This document shows, piece after piece, positions 1 through 6,511 of a stretch of 13,589 nucleotides of DNA (its first letter is position 1; each line of letters starts with the position of its first letter). The stretch covers positions 1 to 13,589 of the forward strand of contig CAXTCK010000088.1 in the NCBI GenBank assembly GCA_964242425.1, read 5' to 3'. The notes beneath the pieces were generated by a model. That model was given only the letters and a program-made list of their open reading frames with translations. It did no database searches and was not told the DNA's origin. A program made the position numbers and the translations under genes. The stretch comes from Lichenicola sp964242425 (GTDB lineage Bacteria; Pseudomonadota; Alphaproteobacteria; Acetobacterales; Acetobacteraceae).

Positions 1-175
1 GCGGCGGCAGGTCGATGCCGGTGGCGGCCCAGCGGGTATGGTCGCGCACCACGGGCACCACCTGGACGGAGCGCGCGCGCAGGGCCTGGACCAGCGCCAG
101 GCCGGAGCGGCCGGACGCGCCGATCACGTGGACCGGGGACAGGCGGGACGGGGTGGCGCGGGAAGCGGAGGACAT
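1..175 (-). CDS. NAD(P)-binding Rossmann-fold protein, N-terminal part
   Basis: Only the first 58 codons are present; the gene runs off the left edge. Translation from the ATG at 173-175 gives a short polar leader, then a beta strand (VHVIG) and the dinucleotide-binding motif GASGRSG at residues 19-25. An alpha helix (LALVQALRARS) and a second strand (VQVVPVVRD) follow. This order is the start of an NmrA/atypical short-chain dehydrogenase or epimerase type domain that binds NAD(P). The arginine after the motif and the R at the end of the second strand fit NADP(H) preference, which is an inference. The catalytic part is missing, so the substrate cannot be stated. It is divergent from rplM, and the 14-bp palindrome at 231-244 lies upstream of both genes. 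Confidence 0.75.
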   Translation of the reverse strand, partial: MSSASRATPSRLSPVHVIGASGRSGLALVQALRARSVQVVPVVRDHTRWAATGIDLPP

Positions 176-230
176 GGCGGCATCATGCCCCGGCCGCGCC
201 GATCGCGCAGCCGGAACCGGGTGGTGCTGC

Positions 231-244
231 GGTATCATGATACC
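231..244. promoter_or_regulatory. perfect 14-bp palindrome, candidate operator
   Basis: GGTATCATGATACC reads identically on both strands. It sits 55 bp upstream of the divergent Rossmann-protein start and about 43 bp upstream of the proposed rplM -35 box. It is AT-richer than its surroundings and contains TATCAT, which could double as a -10 element for the minus-strand gene. An uninterrupted two-fold site in a divergent intergenic region is typical of a dimeric transcription factor operator. The regulator is not identifiable here. Confidence 0.45.
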
Positions 245-286
245 GTTGTAAACTTGGCAGTTGTCGTCTGGGTTTGGCGGAACCGC

Positions 287-315
287 TTGACGCCTGACGC
301 CACGGCGCAGATAAG
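287..315 (+). promoter_or_regulatory. candidate sigma-70 type promoter of rplM-rpsI
   Basis: TTGACG at 287-292 matches the -35 consensus at five of six positions. GATAAG at 310-315 matches TATAAT at four of six, with an optimal 17-bp spacer. The -35 is preceded by C (CTTGAC), as is common in alphaproteobacterial housekeeping promoters. The predicted start near 322 gives a leader of about 60 nt before rplM. Confidence 0.5.
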
Positions 316-380
316 CCGCGCTTCTCCGCGGCCATTCTTCCGGGCACGCCGCAGGCCCCCAAGCACGGAACCCCGCGCCC

Positions 381-863
381 ATGAAGACCACCCTCTCGCT
401 GAAGCCTGTGGAGGTGACGAAAAGCTGGGTCCTGATCGATGCCGACGGGCTCGTTCTGGGACGGCTCGCCGCCATCATCGCCCAGCGCCTGCGCGGTAAG
501 CACAAGCCGCAGTTCACCCCGCACGTCGATTGCGGCGACAACATCGTCGTCATCAACGCCGAGAAGGTGCGGCTCACCGGCAACAAGGCTGGGGAGAAGC
601 TGTTCCACTACCACACTGGCTACGCCGGCGGGATCAAGGAGCGCACGGTGGTGCAGCGCCTGGAAGGCAAGAACCCGGGCCACGTGATCACCAAGGCGGT
701 GGAGCGGATGATCACGCGCGGGCCGCTGCAGCGCGCGCAGATGAAGCACCTGTACGTGTATGCCGGCACCACGCATCCGCATGACGGCCAGCAGCCGCAG
801 GCGCTCGACGTCGCGGCGATGAACCGCAAGAACTCCGTCACCGCCGCGCGCGTGGGGAACTGA
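381..863 (+). CDS. rplM: 50S ribosomal protein L13
   Basis: L13 is an early-assembling protein of the large ribosomal subunit that binds 23S rRNA. The 160-residue product starts at ATG 381 and contains the family landmarks in order: W-V-L-I-DADG-L-VLGRLA near residues 15-30, the RGKHKP basic stretch, HTGYAGGIKERT around residues 75-86, and VERMITRGPLQR-MKHLYVYAG in the C-terminal third, followed by HPHDGQQP. It is slightly longer than the E. coli protein (142 aa), with a short C-terminal tail, as in alphaproteobacteria. No strong Shine-Dalgarno is seen; only a weak ACGGA-like element precedes the ATG. It forms an operon with rpsI, 2 nt downstream. A promoter candidate lies at 287-315. Confidence 0.97.
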   Translation: MKTTLSLKPVEVTKSWVLIDADGLVLGRLAAIIAQRLRGKHKPQFTPHVDCGDNIVVINAEKVRLTGNKAGEKLFHYHTGYAGGIKERTVVQRLEGKNPGHVITKAVERMITRGPLQRAQMKHLYVYAGTTHPHDGQQPQALDVAAMNRKNSVTAARVGN

Positions 864-865
864 TC

Positions 866-1372
866 ATGTCCGAGACCCAGACCCGCACCGGCTCGCTCGC
901 CGACCTCAAGGACCTGGCGGTCCAGGCCGGCGTCGCCGTGACGCCCGACGAGGCGACGGTGGTGCGCGAGCCCAAGCGCGACGCGCAGGGACGCTCCTAC
1001 GCCACCGGCCGTCGCAAGAACGCGGTCGCCCGCGTATGGATCAAGCCGGGCCGCGGCGACATCACCGTGAACGGCCGCAAGGTCGGCACCTACTTCGCGC
1101 GCCCGGTGCTGCGCATGCTGCTGACCCAGCCCTTCCTGGTGGCGGACCGCTACAACCAGTTCGACGTGTACTGCACCGTCGCCGGCGGCGGGCTGTCGGG
1201 GCAGGCGGGTGCGCTTCGCCACGGCATCAGCCGGGCGCTGACGTACTACGAGCCGTCGCTGCGCGGCATCCTGAAGGTGGCGGGCTTCCTCACCCGGGAC
1301 AGCCGCGTGGTGGAGCGCAAGAAGTACGGCAAGGCCAAGGCGCGCCGGTCGTTCCAGTTCTCCAAGCGCTGA
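866..1372 (+). CDS. rpsI: 30S ribosomal protein S9
   Basis: S9 is a small-subunit protein whose C-terminal tail reaches the P-site tRNA. The 168-residue product has a poorly conserved N-terminal extension of about 45 residues. The canonical core begins near residue 50 with SYATGRRKNAVARVWIKPG, then DITVNGR, then the glycine-rich GGGLSGQAGALRHGISRAL, and ends in the basic KKYGKAKARRSFQFSKR tail with the invariant terminal Lys-Arg. ATG 866 starts 2 nt after the rplM stop, so the pair is translationally linked. Only 25 bp separate its stop from the stop of the convergent membrane-protein gene. No rho-independent terminator with a T run is visible there. Confidence 0.97.
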   Translation: MSETQTRTGSLADLKDLAVQAGVAVTPDEATVVREPKRDAQGRSYATGRRKNAVARVWIKPGRGDITVNGRKVGTYFARPVLRMLLTQPFLVADRYNQFDVYCTVAGGGLSGQAGALRHGISRALTYYEPSLRGILKVAGFLTRDSRVVERKKYGKAKARRSFQFSKR

Positions 1373-1397
1373 GTCTCCAGGCGCCGGGGCGCACGCC

Positions 1398-3377
1398 TCA
1401 GGAACGCGGGCCGGCCGCGGTTGCTGCCGGCCGCAACCGCCGACGGGCCGCGAGGCTGCCGAGCAGGAGAAGAACCGCGAACGCGGTCAGCAGCTTGCCG
1501 GCCAGCAGCGAGGGCCGGTAGGCGAACTCCAGCACGCGGGCGTTGGCGGGAAGCACCACGGCGGGGAAGATGTCGTCGTGGCCGATCGCGACCCGGTGGC
1601 CGTCCACCCGGGCCTGCCAGCCGGGATAGAATGGCTGCGCGAACACCACGCGCGTGCCGGCAGGCAGCGGCTGGAGGCTGAAGCGCACGCGGTTCGCGGT
1701 CCAGTCGGCGCCAAGCACCGGGGCGCGTCGCGGCGGCTCGCCCGCGGCGCCGTCGATCCAGAGCACGGACAGCGCGCCGGGCCGCTCGTAGATACGGTAG
1801 CCGCGCCCCTGCTCCACCAGGGGCAGCCCGTCGATCGGGTGGTCGGACACCACCCAGCGCACGCCCAGCCGGTCGAGGCCCGGCGACGCGACCGGCCCCC
1901 AGTTGCGCGACAGGAGGTCGAACAGCGGCACCAGCATGGTGGCGCGCTGGCCCAGGACGTTCAGCACGGGAACGAGGTCGCCCGCGTTGGGCGGCACCAG
2001 GTCGCGCGGCAGGGCGTAGAAGCGGTCGACCAGCGGGCCGCGGTTGGACAGGCGCACGACCGCGTCAAGCGCGGGGTTGCGCGTGTAGTAGGCCGGCGCG
2101 AACTCCGGGTTGCTGGTCGAGCGCCCGACGCCGCGGTCGAACCGGGCCACCTGGACCAGAACCACGAGCAGCACGGCGATGGCGGCCGCGGAGGCGGTGC
2201 CGGCATGCAGCCGGCCGAGCAGGCGGCGCAGGACGTCCAGGCCGGTCGCCGCCAGCACGGCGACGGCGAAGCTGAACAGGTAGACCGCCCTGATCGGGCT
2301 GCGCAGCTGCGGCAGCAGCGGCAGGTGGAAGAACAGGTGCACCAGCGGCCCGGCCTGGCCGCCGAGCGCCAGGGCGAGCGCGAACGACGCCAGCACCGCC
2401 ATCGACGCGGCCAGGGTGGTCCGCTGCAGCAGGCCCAGCGCGCACAGCGGCAGGGCAGCCGCCGTCAGGTAGAGGCTGCCGTCCATCATGCGCAGCGTGC
2501 TCGGGTGCAGCAGGCCGGCGAAGTCGCTCCAGGTGAGGGAAGCGGCGCCGGCATAGGCGTCGGCCGGCACCGCGTGCGGCCAGCGGCTCATGCCGGTGGC
2601 GTACCAGCGATAAGCCAGTTGCAGGTACTGGTGGGCGAGCTCGATCGGCACCGCCGCGAAGCCGATCGCCATGGCCTGGCCGAACCCGGCGAGCAGGACC
2701 GGCCGAAGGGAGCGACGCGCCAGGGCGAGCACCAGCGCGCAGATCATGGCCGCGTAGGAGGCGTGCACGAAGGGCTGCATGTGGCCGGCCGCGATCTGCA
2801 GGCCGCCGGCGAGCCCGGCTAGGGCGGCGAAGAACAGCCCGTCCCGGACTGTGCCGGAGTTCCAGGCGCGCCGGTGCAGCAGCAGCACCAAAGGCAGCCA
2901 GCACAGGGACGCGAAGATGTTGGGCTGGGCGTCGGCCTGGAACGGCAGGTAGCCGCAGAACGCGAACAACGCGGCCCCCAGCACCGCCGCCAGCAGCGAC
3001 GCGCGCTCGCCGCGCAGCAGCAGGTGCATGAAGGTCGCCGCCAGCGCGAAGTGCAGCAGCACGAAGGCGTCGCACAGCGCGATCCCGTCCAGCCCGAGCA
3101 GGCCGAGCAGCCAGGTCGGGGGATAGAAGGGCGCTGGCTGCAGCTCGCCCGCGAAGCTGGTGCCGGCCTGGGTGCCGAACTCCCACAGCACGAGGTGGCC
3201 GTGACGGGCGGCGCGGGCCACGTCCAGCAGCCAGGGATAGCTTTGCAGCGATGAATCGCCGAAGTCGAAGAAGGTGCGGTCGCCGTTGAAGGCTTGGGCG
3301 AACAGCAGCAGGGCGGCGATGCCATAGGCCAGGAACAGGACCACGGGGCGGAGCGGCATCGGCAAGCGGGGGGTCAT
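1398..3377 (-). CDS. YfhO-family multi-pass membrane protein (GT-C type glycosyltransferase-like)
   Basis: The 659-residue inner-membrane protein has about a dozen hydrophobic segments between residues 10 and 410, a soluble periplasmic-type domain (about 420-620) and a last membrane segment near 625-645 before a basic tail. YfhO hallmarks are visible: FDFGDSSLQSYPW at 37-49 in the first outer loop, ELQPAPFYPPTWL at 78-90, GHMQPFVH around 198-205, and LPLLPQLRSPIRA at 352-364. Family members are thought to move sugars from lipid carriers onto cell-surface or teichoic-type polymers, so a glycan-modifying role is a family-level inference. The start is ATG 3375-3377; ATG at residue 7 is a possible alternative, and neither has a clear Shine-Dalgarno. 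It lies antisense between rpsI and argC and is divergent from argC. Confidence 0.8.
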   Translation of the reverse strand: MTPRLPMPLRPVVLFLAYGIAALLLFAQAFNGDRTFFDFGDSSLQSYPWLLDVARAARHGHLVLWEFGTQAGTSFAGELQPAPFYPPTWLLGLLGLDGIALCDAFVLLHFALAATFMHLLLRGERASLLAAVLGAALFAFCGYLPFQADAQPNIFASLCWLPLVLLLHRRAWNSGTVRDGLFFAALAGLAGGLQIAAGHMQPFVHASYAAMICALVLALARRSLRPVLLAGFGQAMAIGFAAVPIELAHQYLQLAYRWYATGMSRWPHAVPADAYAGAASLTWSDFAGLLHPSTLRMMDGSLYLTAAALPLCALGLLQRTTLAASMAVLASFALALALGGQAGPLVHLFFHLPLLPQLRSPIRAVYLFSFAVAVLAATGLDVLRRLLGRLHAGTASAAAIAVLLVVLVQVARFDRGVGRSTSNPEFAPAYYTRNPALDAVVRLSNRGPLVDRFYALPRDLVPPNAGDLVPVLNVLGQRATMLVPLFDLLSRNWGPVASPGLDRLGVRWVVSDHPIDGLPLVEQGRGYRIYERPGALSVLWIDGAAGEPPRRAPVLGADWTANRVRFSLQPLPAGTRVVFAQPFYPGWQARVDGHRVAIGHDDIFPAVVLPANARVLEFAYRPSLLAGKLLTAFAVLLLLGSLAARRRLRPAATAAGPRS

Positions 3378-3470
3378 CGACGCCGGTATGCCGCATTCCG
3401 GCGGGCGACGCAGGAGGTCGGGTTCCGCCGGAAAGCGTTTGCGGGCATCGTGGGTGCGGCAACAAGCGCC

Positions 3471-3476
3471 GGGAGG
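3471..3476 (+). promoter_or_regulatory. Shine-Dalgarno deciding the argC TTG start
   Basis: GGGAGG ends 8 nt before TTG 3485, an ideal distance. The next in-frame candidate, GTG at 3491, would be 14 nt away. This supports initiation at the rare codon TTG. Confidence 0.6.
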
Positions 3477-3484
3477 AACGGGAC

Positions 3485-4417
3485 TTGGCAGTGGCGACCG
3501 TGTTCATCGATGGCGAGGCGGGCACCACGGGGCTCGGGATCAGGCGCCGCCTCCAGGCGCTGCCGGTCGAGCTGCGGTCGGTGGAGCCGGCCTTGCGCAA
3601 GGATGCGGGCGCGCGCCGGGCGCTGATGGAGGAAGCGGATCTGGTGGTGCTGTGCCTGCCGGACGCGGCGTCGCGCGACGCGGCCGAGCTGGCGGCGGGC
3701 CTGCACCGGCCTCCCCGGCTGCTGGACGCCAGCACCGCGTTCCGCACCGATTCGGATTGGGTGTACGGCTTTCCGGAGATGACGCGCGGCCAGGCGGAAG
3801 CGATCGCGCACGCCCAGCGCGTATCCAATCCCGGCTGCTATCCGACCGGGGCGATCGCGCTGCTGCGGCCGCTGATCGAGGCGGGGCTGCTGCCGGGCGA
3901 CCATCCGGTCGCGGTCAACGCGGTGAGCGGCTATTCGGGCGGCGGCCGCAGCATGATCGAGGCGCACGAGCGGGAGGGTGGCCCGGCCTTCACGCTGTAT
4001 GGGCTGGACCTCGAGCACAAGCACGTGCCGGAGATCAAGGTGCAGGCCGGGCTGACGCGCCGCCCGATCTTCGTGCCGTCGGTGGGGCACTTCCCGCAGG
4101 GCATGATCGTGTCGATCCCGCTGCATCTCGACGGGCTTCCGGGACACGTGTCGGGCGCCGACCTGCACGCGGCGCTGGCGGACTGGTATCGCGGCTCGGC
4201 CCGGATCTCGGTGCTGGATGCGGCCGGGCCGGTGCTGCTGCCGGCGGACGCCCTGGCTGGAAGCGACGTGATGGAGCTGCGCGTGCACGCCCATGACGGC
4301 TACCGGCACGCCCTGCTGACCGCGCGCCTGGACAACCTCGGCAAGGGTGCGTCCGGAGCGGCGGTTCAGAACATCGCCCTGATGCTGGGCCTGCCGGCGC
4401 CGCCGCTCGACGCGTGA
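3485..4417 (+). CDS. argC: N-acetyl-gamma-glutamyl-phosphate reductase, type 2
   Basis: ArgC is a cytosolic enzyme catalysing the NADPH-dependent reduction of N-acetylglutamyl phosphate to N-acetylglutamate semialdehyde, the third step of arginine/ornithine synthesis. The 310-residue length matches the shorter 'uncommon' ArgC form rather than the roughly 345-residue type. Visible features are the N-terminal Rossmann motif FIDGEAGTTG (residues 7-16), LLDASTAFR, the catalytic cysteine C118 in SNPGCYPTGA, the SGYSGGGRSMIE segment, and the conserved GHFPQGMIVSIPLHL stretch. The chosen start is TTG 3485, backed by GGGAGG 8 nt upstream. In many alphaproteobacteria argC directly follows rpsI; here a 2-kb antisense gene separates them. 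It overlaps or nearly abuts the DUF4345 gene downstream, so the two are probably co-transcribed. Confidence 0.95.
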   Translation: MAVATVFIDGEAGTTGLGIRRRLQALPVELRSVEPALRKDAGARRALMEEADLVVLCLPDAASRDAAELAAGLHRPPRLLDASTAFRTDSDWVYGFPEMTRGQAEAIAHAQRVSNPGCYPTGAIALLRPLIEAGLLPGDHPVAVNAVSGYSGGGRSMIEAHEREGGPAFTLYGLDLEHKHVPEIKVQAGLTRRPIFVPSVGHFPQGMIVSIPLHLDGLPGHVSGADLHAALADWYRGSARISVLDAAGPVLLPADALAGSDVMELRVHAHDGYRHALLTARLDNLGKGASGAAVQNIALMLGLPAPPLDA

Positions 4418-4455
4418 GCGCGCGGGGAAGGCGGCGAACGGAGGGGCGCGTGGCG

Positions 4456-4845
4456 ATGAGCCGGCGCTGGCTGCAGGGGGTGGTGGCGCTGCTCGGCCTG
4501 GTGCCGGTGCTGTCGGGGCTGTCGGGCGTGCTGCTCGGCGCCGCCATGACCGGACCGGCGCCGAACGCCCTGTCCAGCGGCCTCGACAGCCATGTCCGCT
4601 ACCTGTCCGGGCTGTTGCTGGCGATCGGCCTCGGGTTCTGGAGCACGATCCCGTCCATCGAGCGGCGTTCCGCCCGGTTCCGGCTGTTGACGGCGCTGGT
4701 GGTGACAGGCGGGCTGGGACGGCTGCTGGGCGTGCTGCTGCACGGCGTGCCGCCGGCACCGATGCTGGGCGGGCTCGTGATGGAGCTGGCGGTGACCCCG
4801 CTGCTGTGCGCGTGGCAGTCGCGGGTTGCCGTCGACCGACGGTGA
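4456..4845 (+). CDS. DUF4345 family small membrane protein
   Basis: A 129-residue protein with four predicted membrane segments: residues 5-30, about 44-60 (RYLSGLLLAIGLGFWSTIP), about 72-92, and about 98-115. The string LDSH-RYLSGLLLAIGLGFW and the C-terminal LVMELAVTPLLCAWQ are recognisable DUF4345 signatures; no biochemical role is established for this family. ATG 4456 is chosen because GGAGGGG at 4440-4446 sits 9 nt upstream. An in-frame GTG at 4414 that overlaps the argC stop by 4 bp (GTGA), and a GTG at 4450, are alternatives. Close spacing to argC suggests co-transcription. A hitchhiking association with arginine synthesis is more likely than a functional one, but this is inference. 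Confidence 0.8.
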   Translation: MSRRWLQGVVALLGLVPVLSGLSGVLLGAAMTGPAPNALSSGLDSHVRYLSGLLLAIGLGFWSTIPSIERRSARFRLLTALVVTGGLGRLLGVLLHGVPPAPMLGGLVMELAVTPLLCAWQSRVAVDRR

Positions 4846-4899
4846 CGGAGCGCCGGTGGTCCGGTCCCGGATCGCCGGAGGCGCCCTGGACGCATGAGC

Positions 4900-4911
4900 G
4901 CTTCCGGAAGC
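4900..4911. repeat. 12-bp perfect palindrome
   Basis: GCTTCCGGAAGC is perfectly self-complementary and lies 55 bp after the DUF4345 stop. As RNA it would form a short GC-rich hairpin with a CCGG loop. No T run follows, so it is not a textbook intrinsic terminator. It may be a weak 3'-end structure or a protein site. Confidence 0.35.
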
Positions 4912-4942
4912 CCGCTCGTCGGCCGACATGATGCACGGCTTT

Positions 4943-4971
4943 CCCGTGACAAAATCGGTCATCGTCACGGG
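4943..4971. promoter_or_regulatory. inverted repeat CCCGTGAC-N13-GTCACGGG, candidate operator
   Basis: The arms at 4943-4950 and 4964-4971 are exact reverse complements. The 13-nt AT-richer spacer also contains an internal GTCA. The repeat is located 136 bp before the proposed ATG of the exported-protein gene. The half-site spacing (21 bp centre to centre, about two helical turns) suits a dimeric regulator. A transcript hairpin is the alternative reading. Confidence 0.4.
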
Positions 4972-5106
4972 GAGGGGGCTCGGTTTCCGCCAGGCCCTGG
5001 CCTTGTCGGCGTGCACGAGGCAAGGTCGGCGGACTTGGGACGCTGTCGCCGGGTTCGTCCTGCTCCGCGCAAACCATGGCAGGGCGGGAACATCGATTTC
5101 GGAGCC

Positions 5107-6369
5107 ATGGTGTCGTCCAGCAGCATCCTCGTCGGCTCGATCGTTCCAAGGCTGATCGTCCCCGGCCTGATCGNNNNNNNNNNNNNNNNNNNNNNNNNNN
5201 NNNNNNNNNNNNNNNNNNNNNNNNNNNNNNNNNNNNNNNNNNNNNNNNNNNNNNNNNNNNNNNNNNNNNNNNNTCTCGGTCTGGTCGCCCCGGGTCCGGC
5301 ACGGGCCGACACGCTGGTTTCGGTGCGGCCGGGCGTCGCCTGCACATCCGCGGACGCGCTCGCGCGGCTCACGCGGCCGGACGGCAGCAGCCGCAGCACG
5401 CCGGCGAACGCCACCGCCGATGCCCGGGAAACCGCGCGCCGCGGCGGATGCTTCCCGTTCGGGCCGGGCATGACGGTGTACACGCATTCGATCCGGCGCC
5501 AGACCAGCATCGTCACCGCCGATCGGGTGGGCGATACGGGTCCGCTGACGGTGTATGTGGCGAACATCGATTTCGAACGGGCCGCGTCGCCCGGCGGTCG
5601 TGGCGCGGGCCTGCCCGGGTTTCGTCCGCCGGTCCCGCAAGGCGTGGCTCCGGTGCCGCCAGCGGATCGACCGGCTGCCGGGACCGGGGCGGGCGGCACG
5701 CGTCGGAGCCTGTCCAGCGGGCTGCTGTCGCTGGGGATGACGACGCGCGACGCCAAGCGCCGACTGGCCGGCACCTATACGGTGTTCGACCTTGCCGGGT
5801 CGGGCGAGGGTCGGGACGCCGGGTTCATCGCGGAACGGCGGGACCAGAGCGAGCGATACGAGGTGCGCAGCCGTGACGGCAGGGTGTTCCTGGTGATGCA
5901 TGCCCTCCGGTTCGCGCGCGGCCGGCAGCCGGTCCTGTCGGCGCTGGTCGATCGCCTGCTGGCGCACTACGGAACCGGTCCCACCCTTGTCACCTCGCCC
6001 GGCGCTGCCGCCGCCGCGCCGTCGATACCGCCGCAGCCCGGCTGGCAGCGCGACTGGATCGGCCATCCGGTGGTCATGGCCCTGCGCGACAGCCTGGAGG
6101 ACGCCACCCGGAACGCCGGCGGCCTCGCCCGCTGCGCGCAGCAGATGGCGCTGCTCGACCCGTCCGACACCGGTGACACGCTGCCCACGGACGGGCGGGT
6201 GGGCGGTGCGGACCCGAACGCGCCATCCTGCGGCAGGGAGGTGCTGGTCCGGCTGGAGCCGGGCACCGTGCCGGGCGTCGTCGGACGGCTGCTGGTCATC
6301 CTGGCTGACCAGCCGGTGGGGCTCTCGGCCGGGCCGGACGCGGCGCTGGCGGGATCATCGCTGCGCTAG
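5107..6369 (+). CDS. exported protein of unknown function, interrupted by assembly gap
   Basis: I do not recognise a named family. The left piece (ATG 5107 to the gap) encodes an increasingly hydrophobic peptide ending RLIVPGLI. The piece right of the gap opens with LGLVAPGPARA followed by D, a good end for a Sec signal peptide with an A-R-A cleavage site near 5307/5308. The two halves therefore look like one signal peptide split by the gap. The mature part begins with a compact beta-rich stretch carrying two cysteines (VACTSAD and GGCFPFG, about 35 residues apart), then RRQTSIVTAD and TVYVANIDFE, weakly reminiscent of bacterial SH3-like folds. A Pro/Gly/Ala-rich linker (about 5580-5700) leads to a C-terminal region with two more cysteines. 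The real start could lie inside the gap. GGAG at 5101-5104 is too close to the ATG to be a good Shine-Dalgarno. It is probably periplasmic. Confidence 0.55.
   Translation: MVSSSSILVGSIVPRLIVPGLIXXXXXXXXXXXXXXXXXXXXXXXXXXXXXXXXXXLGLVAPGPARADTLVSVRPGVACTSADALARLTRPDGSSRSTPANATADARETARRGGCFPFGPGMTVYTHSIRRQTSIVTADRVGDTGPLTVYVANIDFERAASPGGRGAGLPGFRPPVPQGVAPVPPADRPAAGTGAGGTRRSLSSGLLSLGMTTRDAKRRLAGTYTVFDLAGSGEGRDAGFIAERRDQSERYEVRSRDGRVFLVMHALRFARGRQPVLSALVDRLLAHYGTGPTLVTSPGAAAAAPSIPPQPGWQRDWIGHPVVMALRDSLEDATRNAGGLARCAQQMALLDPSDTGDTLPTDGRVGGADPNAPSCGREVLVRLEPGTVPGVVGRLLVILADQPVGLSAGPDAALAGSSLR
5174..5273. other. assembly gap (100 N)
   Basis: Exactly 100 ambiguous bases, a conventional placeholder for unknown length. 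It falls inside the signal-peptide-coding part of the exported protein. The reading frame on both sides agrees if the true length leaves remainder 1 on division by 3, which 100 satisfies, possibly by chance. Confidence 0.95.
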
Positions 6370-6511
6370 CATCCCGGTTCGGCGGTCGTGCCTGTACCGG
6401 ATCTTCGGGCGACGGTCCTCGGGCGGTCGATGGAAGCTTATCCACGCCGGAGCGAGCCGGACTTCCGGGGCTGGCGGCTCGACGTGGTTCGGCCCCAACC
6501 CCGGACACGCG
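6370..6511. other. intergenic region between convergent genes
   Basis: The two flanking genes end on either side of these 142 bp. GC-rich partial complementarity (CCGGGG near 6470 with CCCCGG near 6500) could fold loosely, but there is no T run and no clear terminator. No small gene is supported. Confidence 0.4.

Larger units (their letters stand above)
4846..5106. other. intergenic stretch without a convincing gene
   Basis: This stretch lies between the DUF4345 stop and the proposed start of the exported protein. Short open frames exist on both strands but none has a good ribosome-binding site together with recognisable protein content. The interval holds a 12-bp palindrome (4900-4911) and an 8+8 inverted repeat (4943-4971), listed separately. 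It probably carries the 3' end of the argC transcript and the promoter of the next gene. Confidence 0.5.

Noticed and set aside
1373..1397. GC-rich short inverted repeat between rpsI and the YfhO-like gene as a bidirectional terminator
   Set aside because: The stem is only about 5 bp, the loop is poor and there is no T run on either strand.
1578..2822. Long plus-strand open frame opposite the YfhO-like gene
   Set aside because: The translation is rich in Arg, Gln, Gly and His with no domain content, a mirror of the real membrane-protein gene on the minus strand.
4928..5155. 75-codon open frame starting MMHGFPVTK left of gap 1
   Set aside because: No good ribosome-binding site, no recognisable features, and it overlaps the start of the exported-protein frame and the inverted repeat.
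4366..6066. Long minus-strand open frame opposite the DUF4345 and exported-protein genes
   Set aside because: Low-complexity Arg/Pro/Ala-rich translation passing through N bases. It is a shadow of GC-rich plus-strand coding.
6438..6446. TTATCCACG resembles a DnaA box
   Set aside because: It is a single imperfect copy between convergent genes, with no cluster of boxes, no AT-rich unwinding region and no replication genes nearby.
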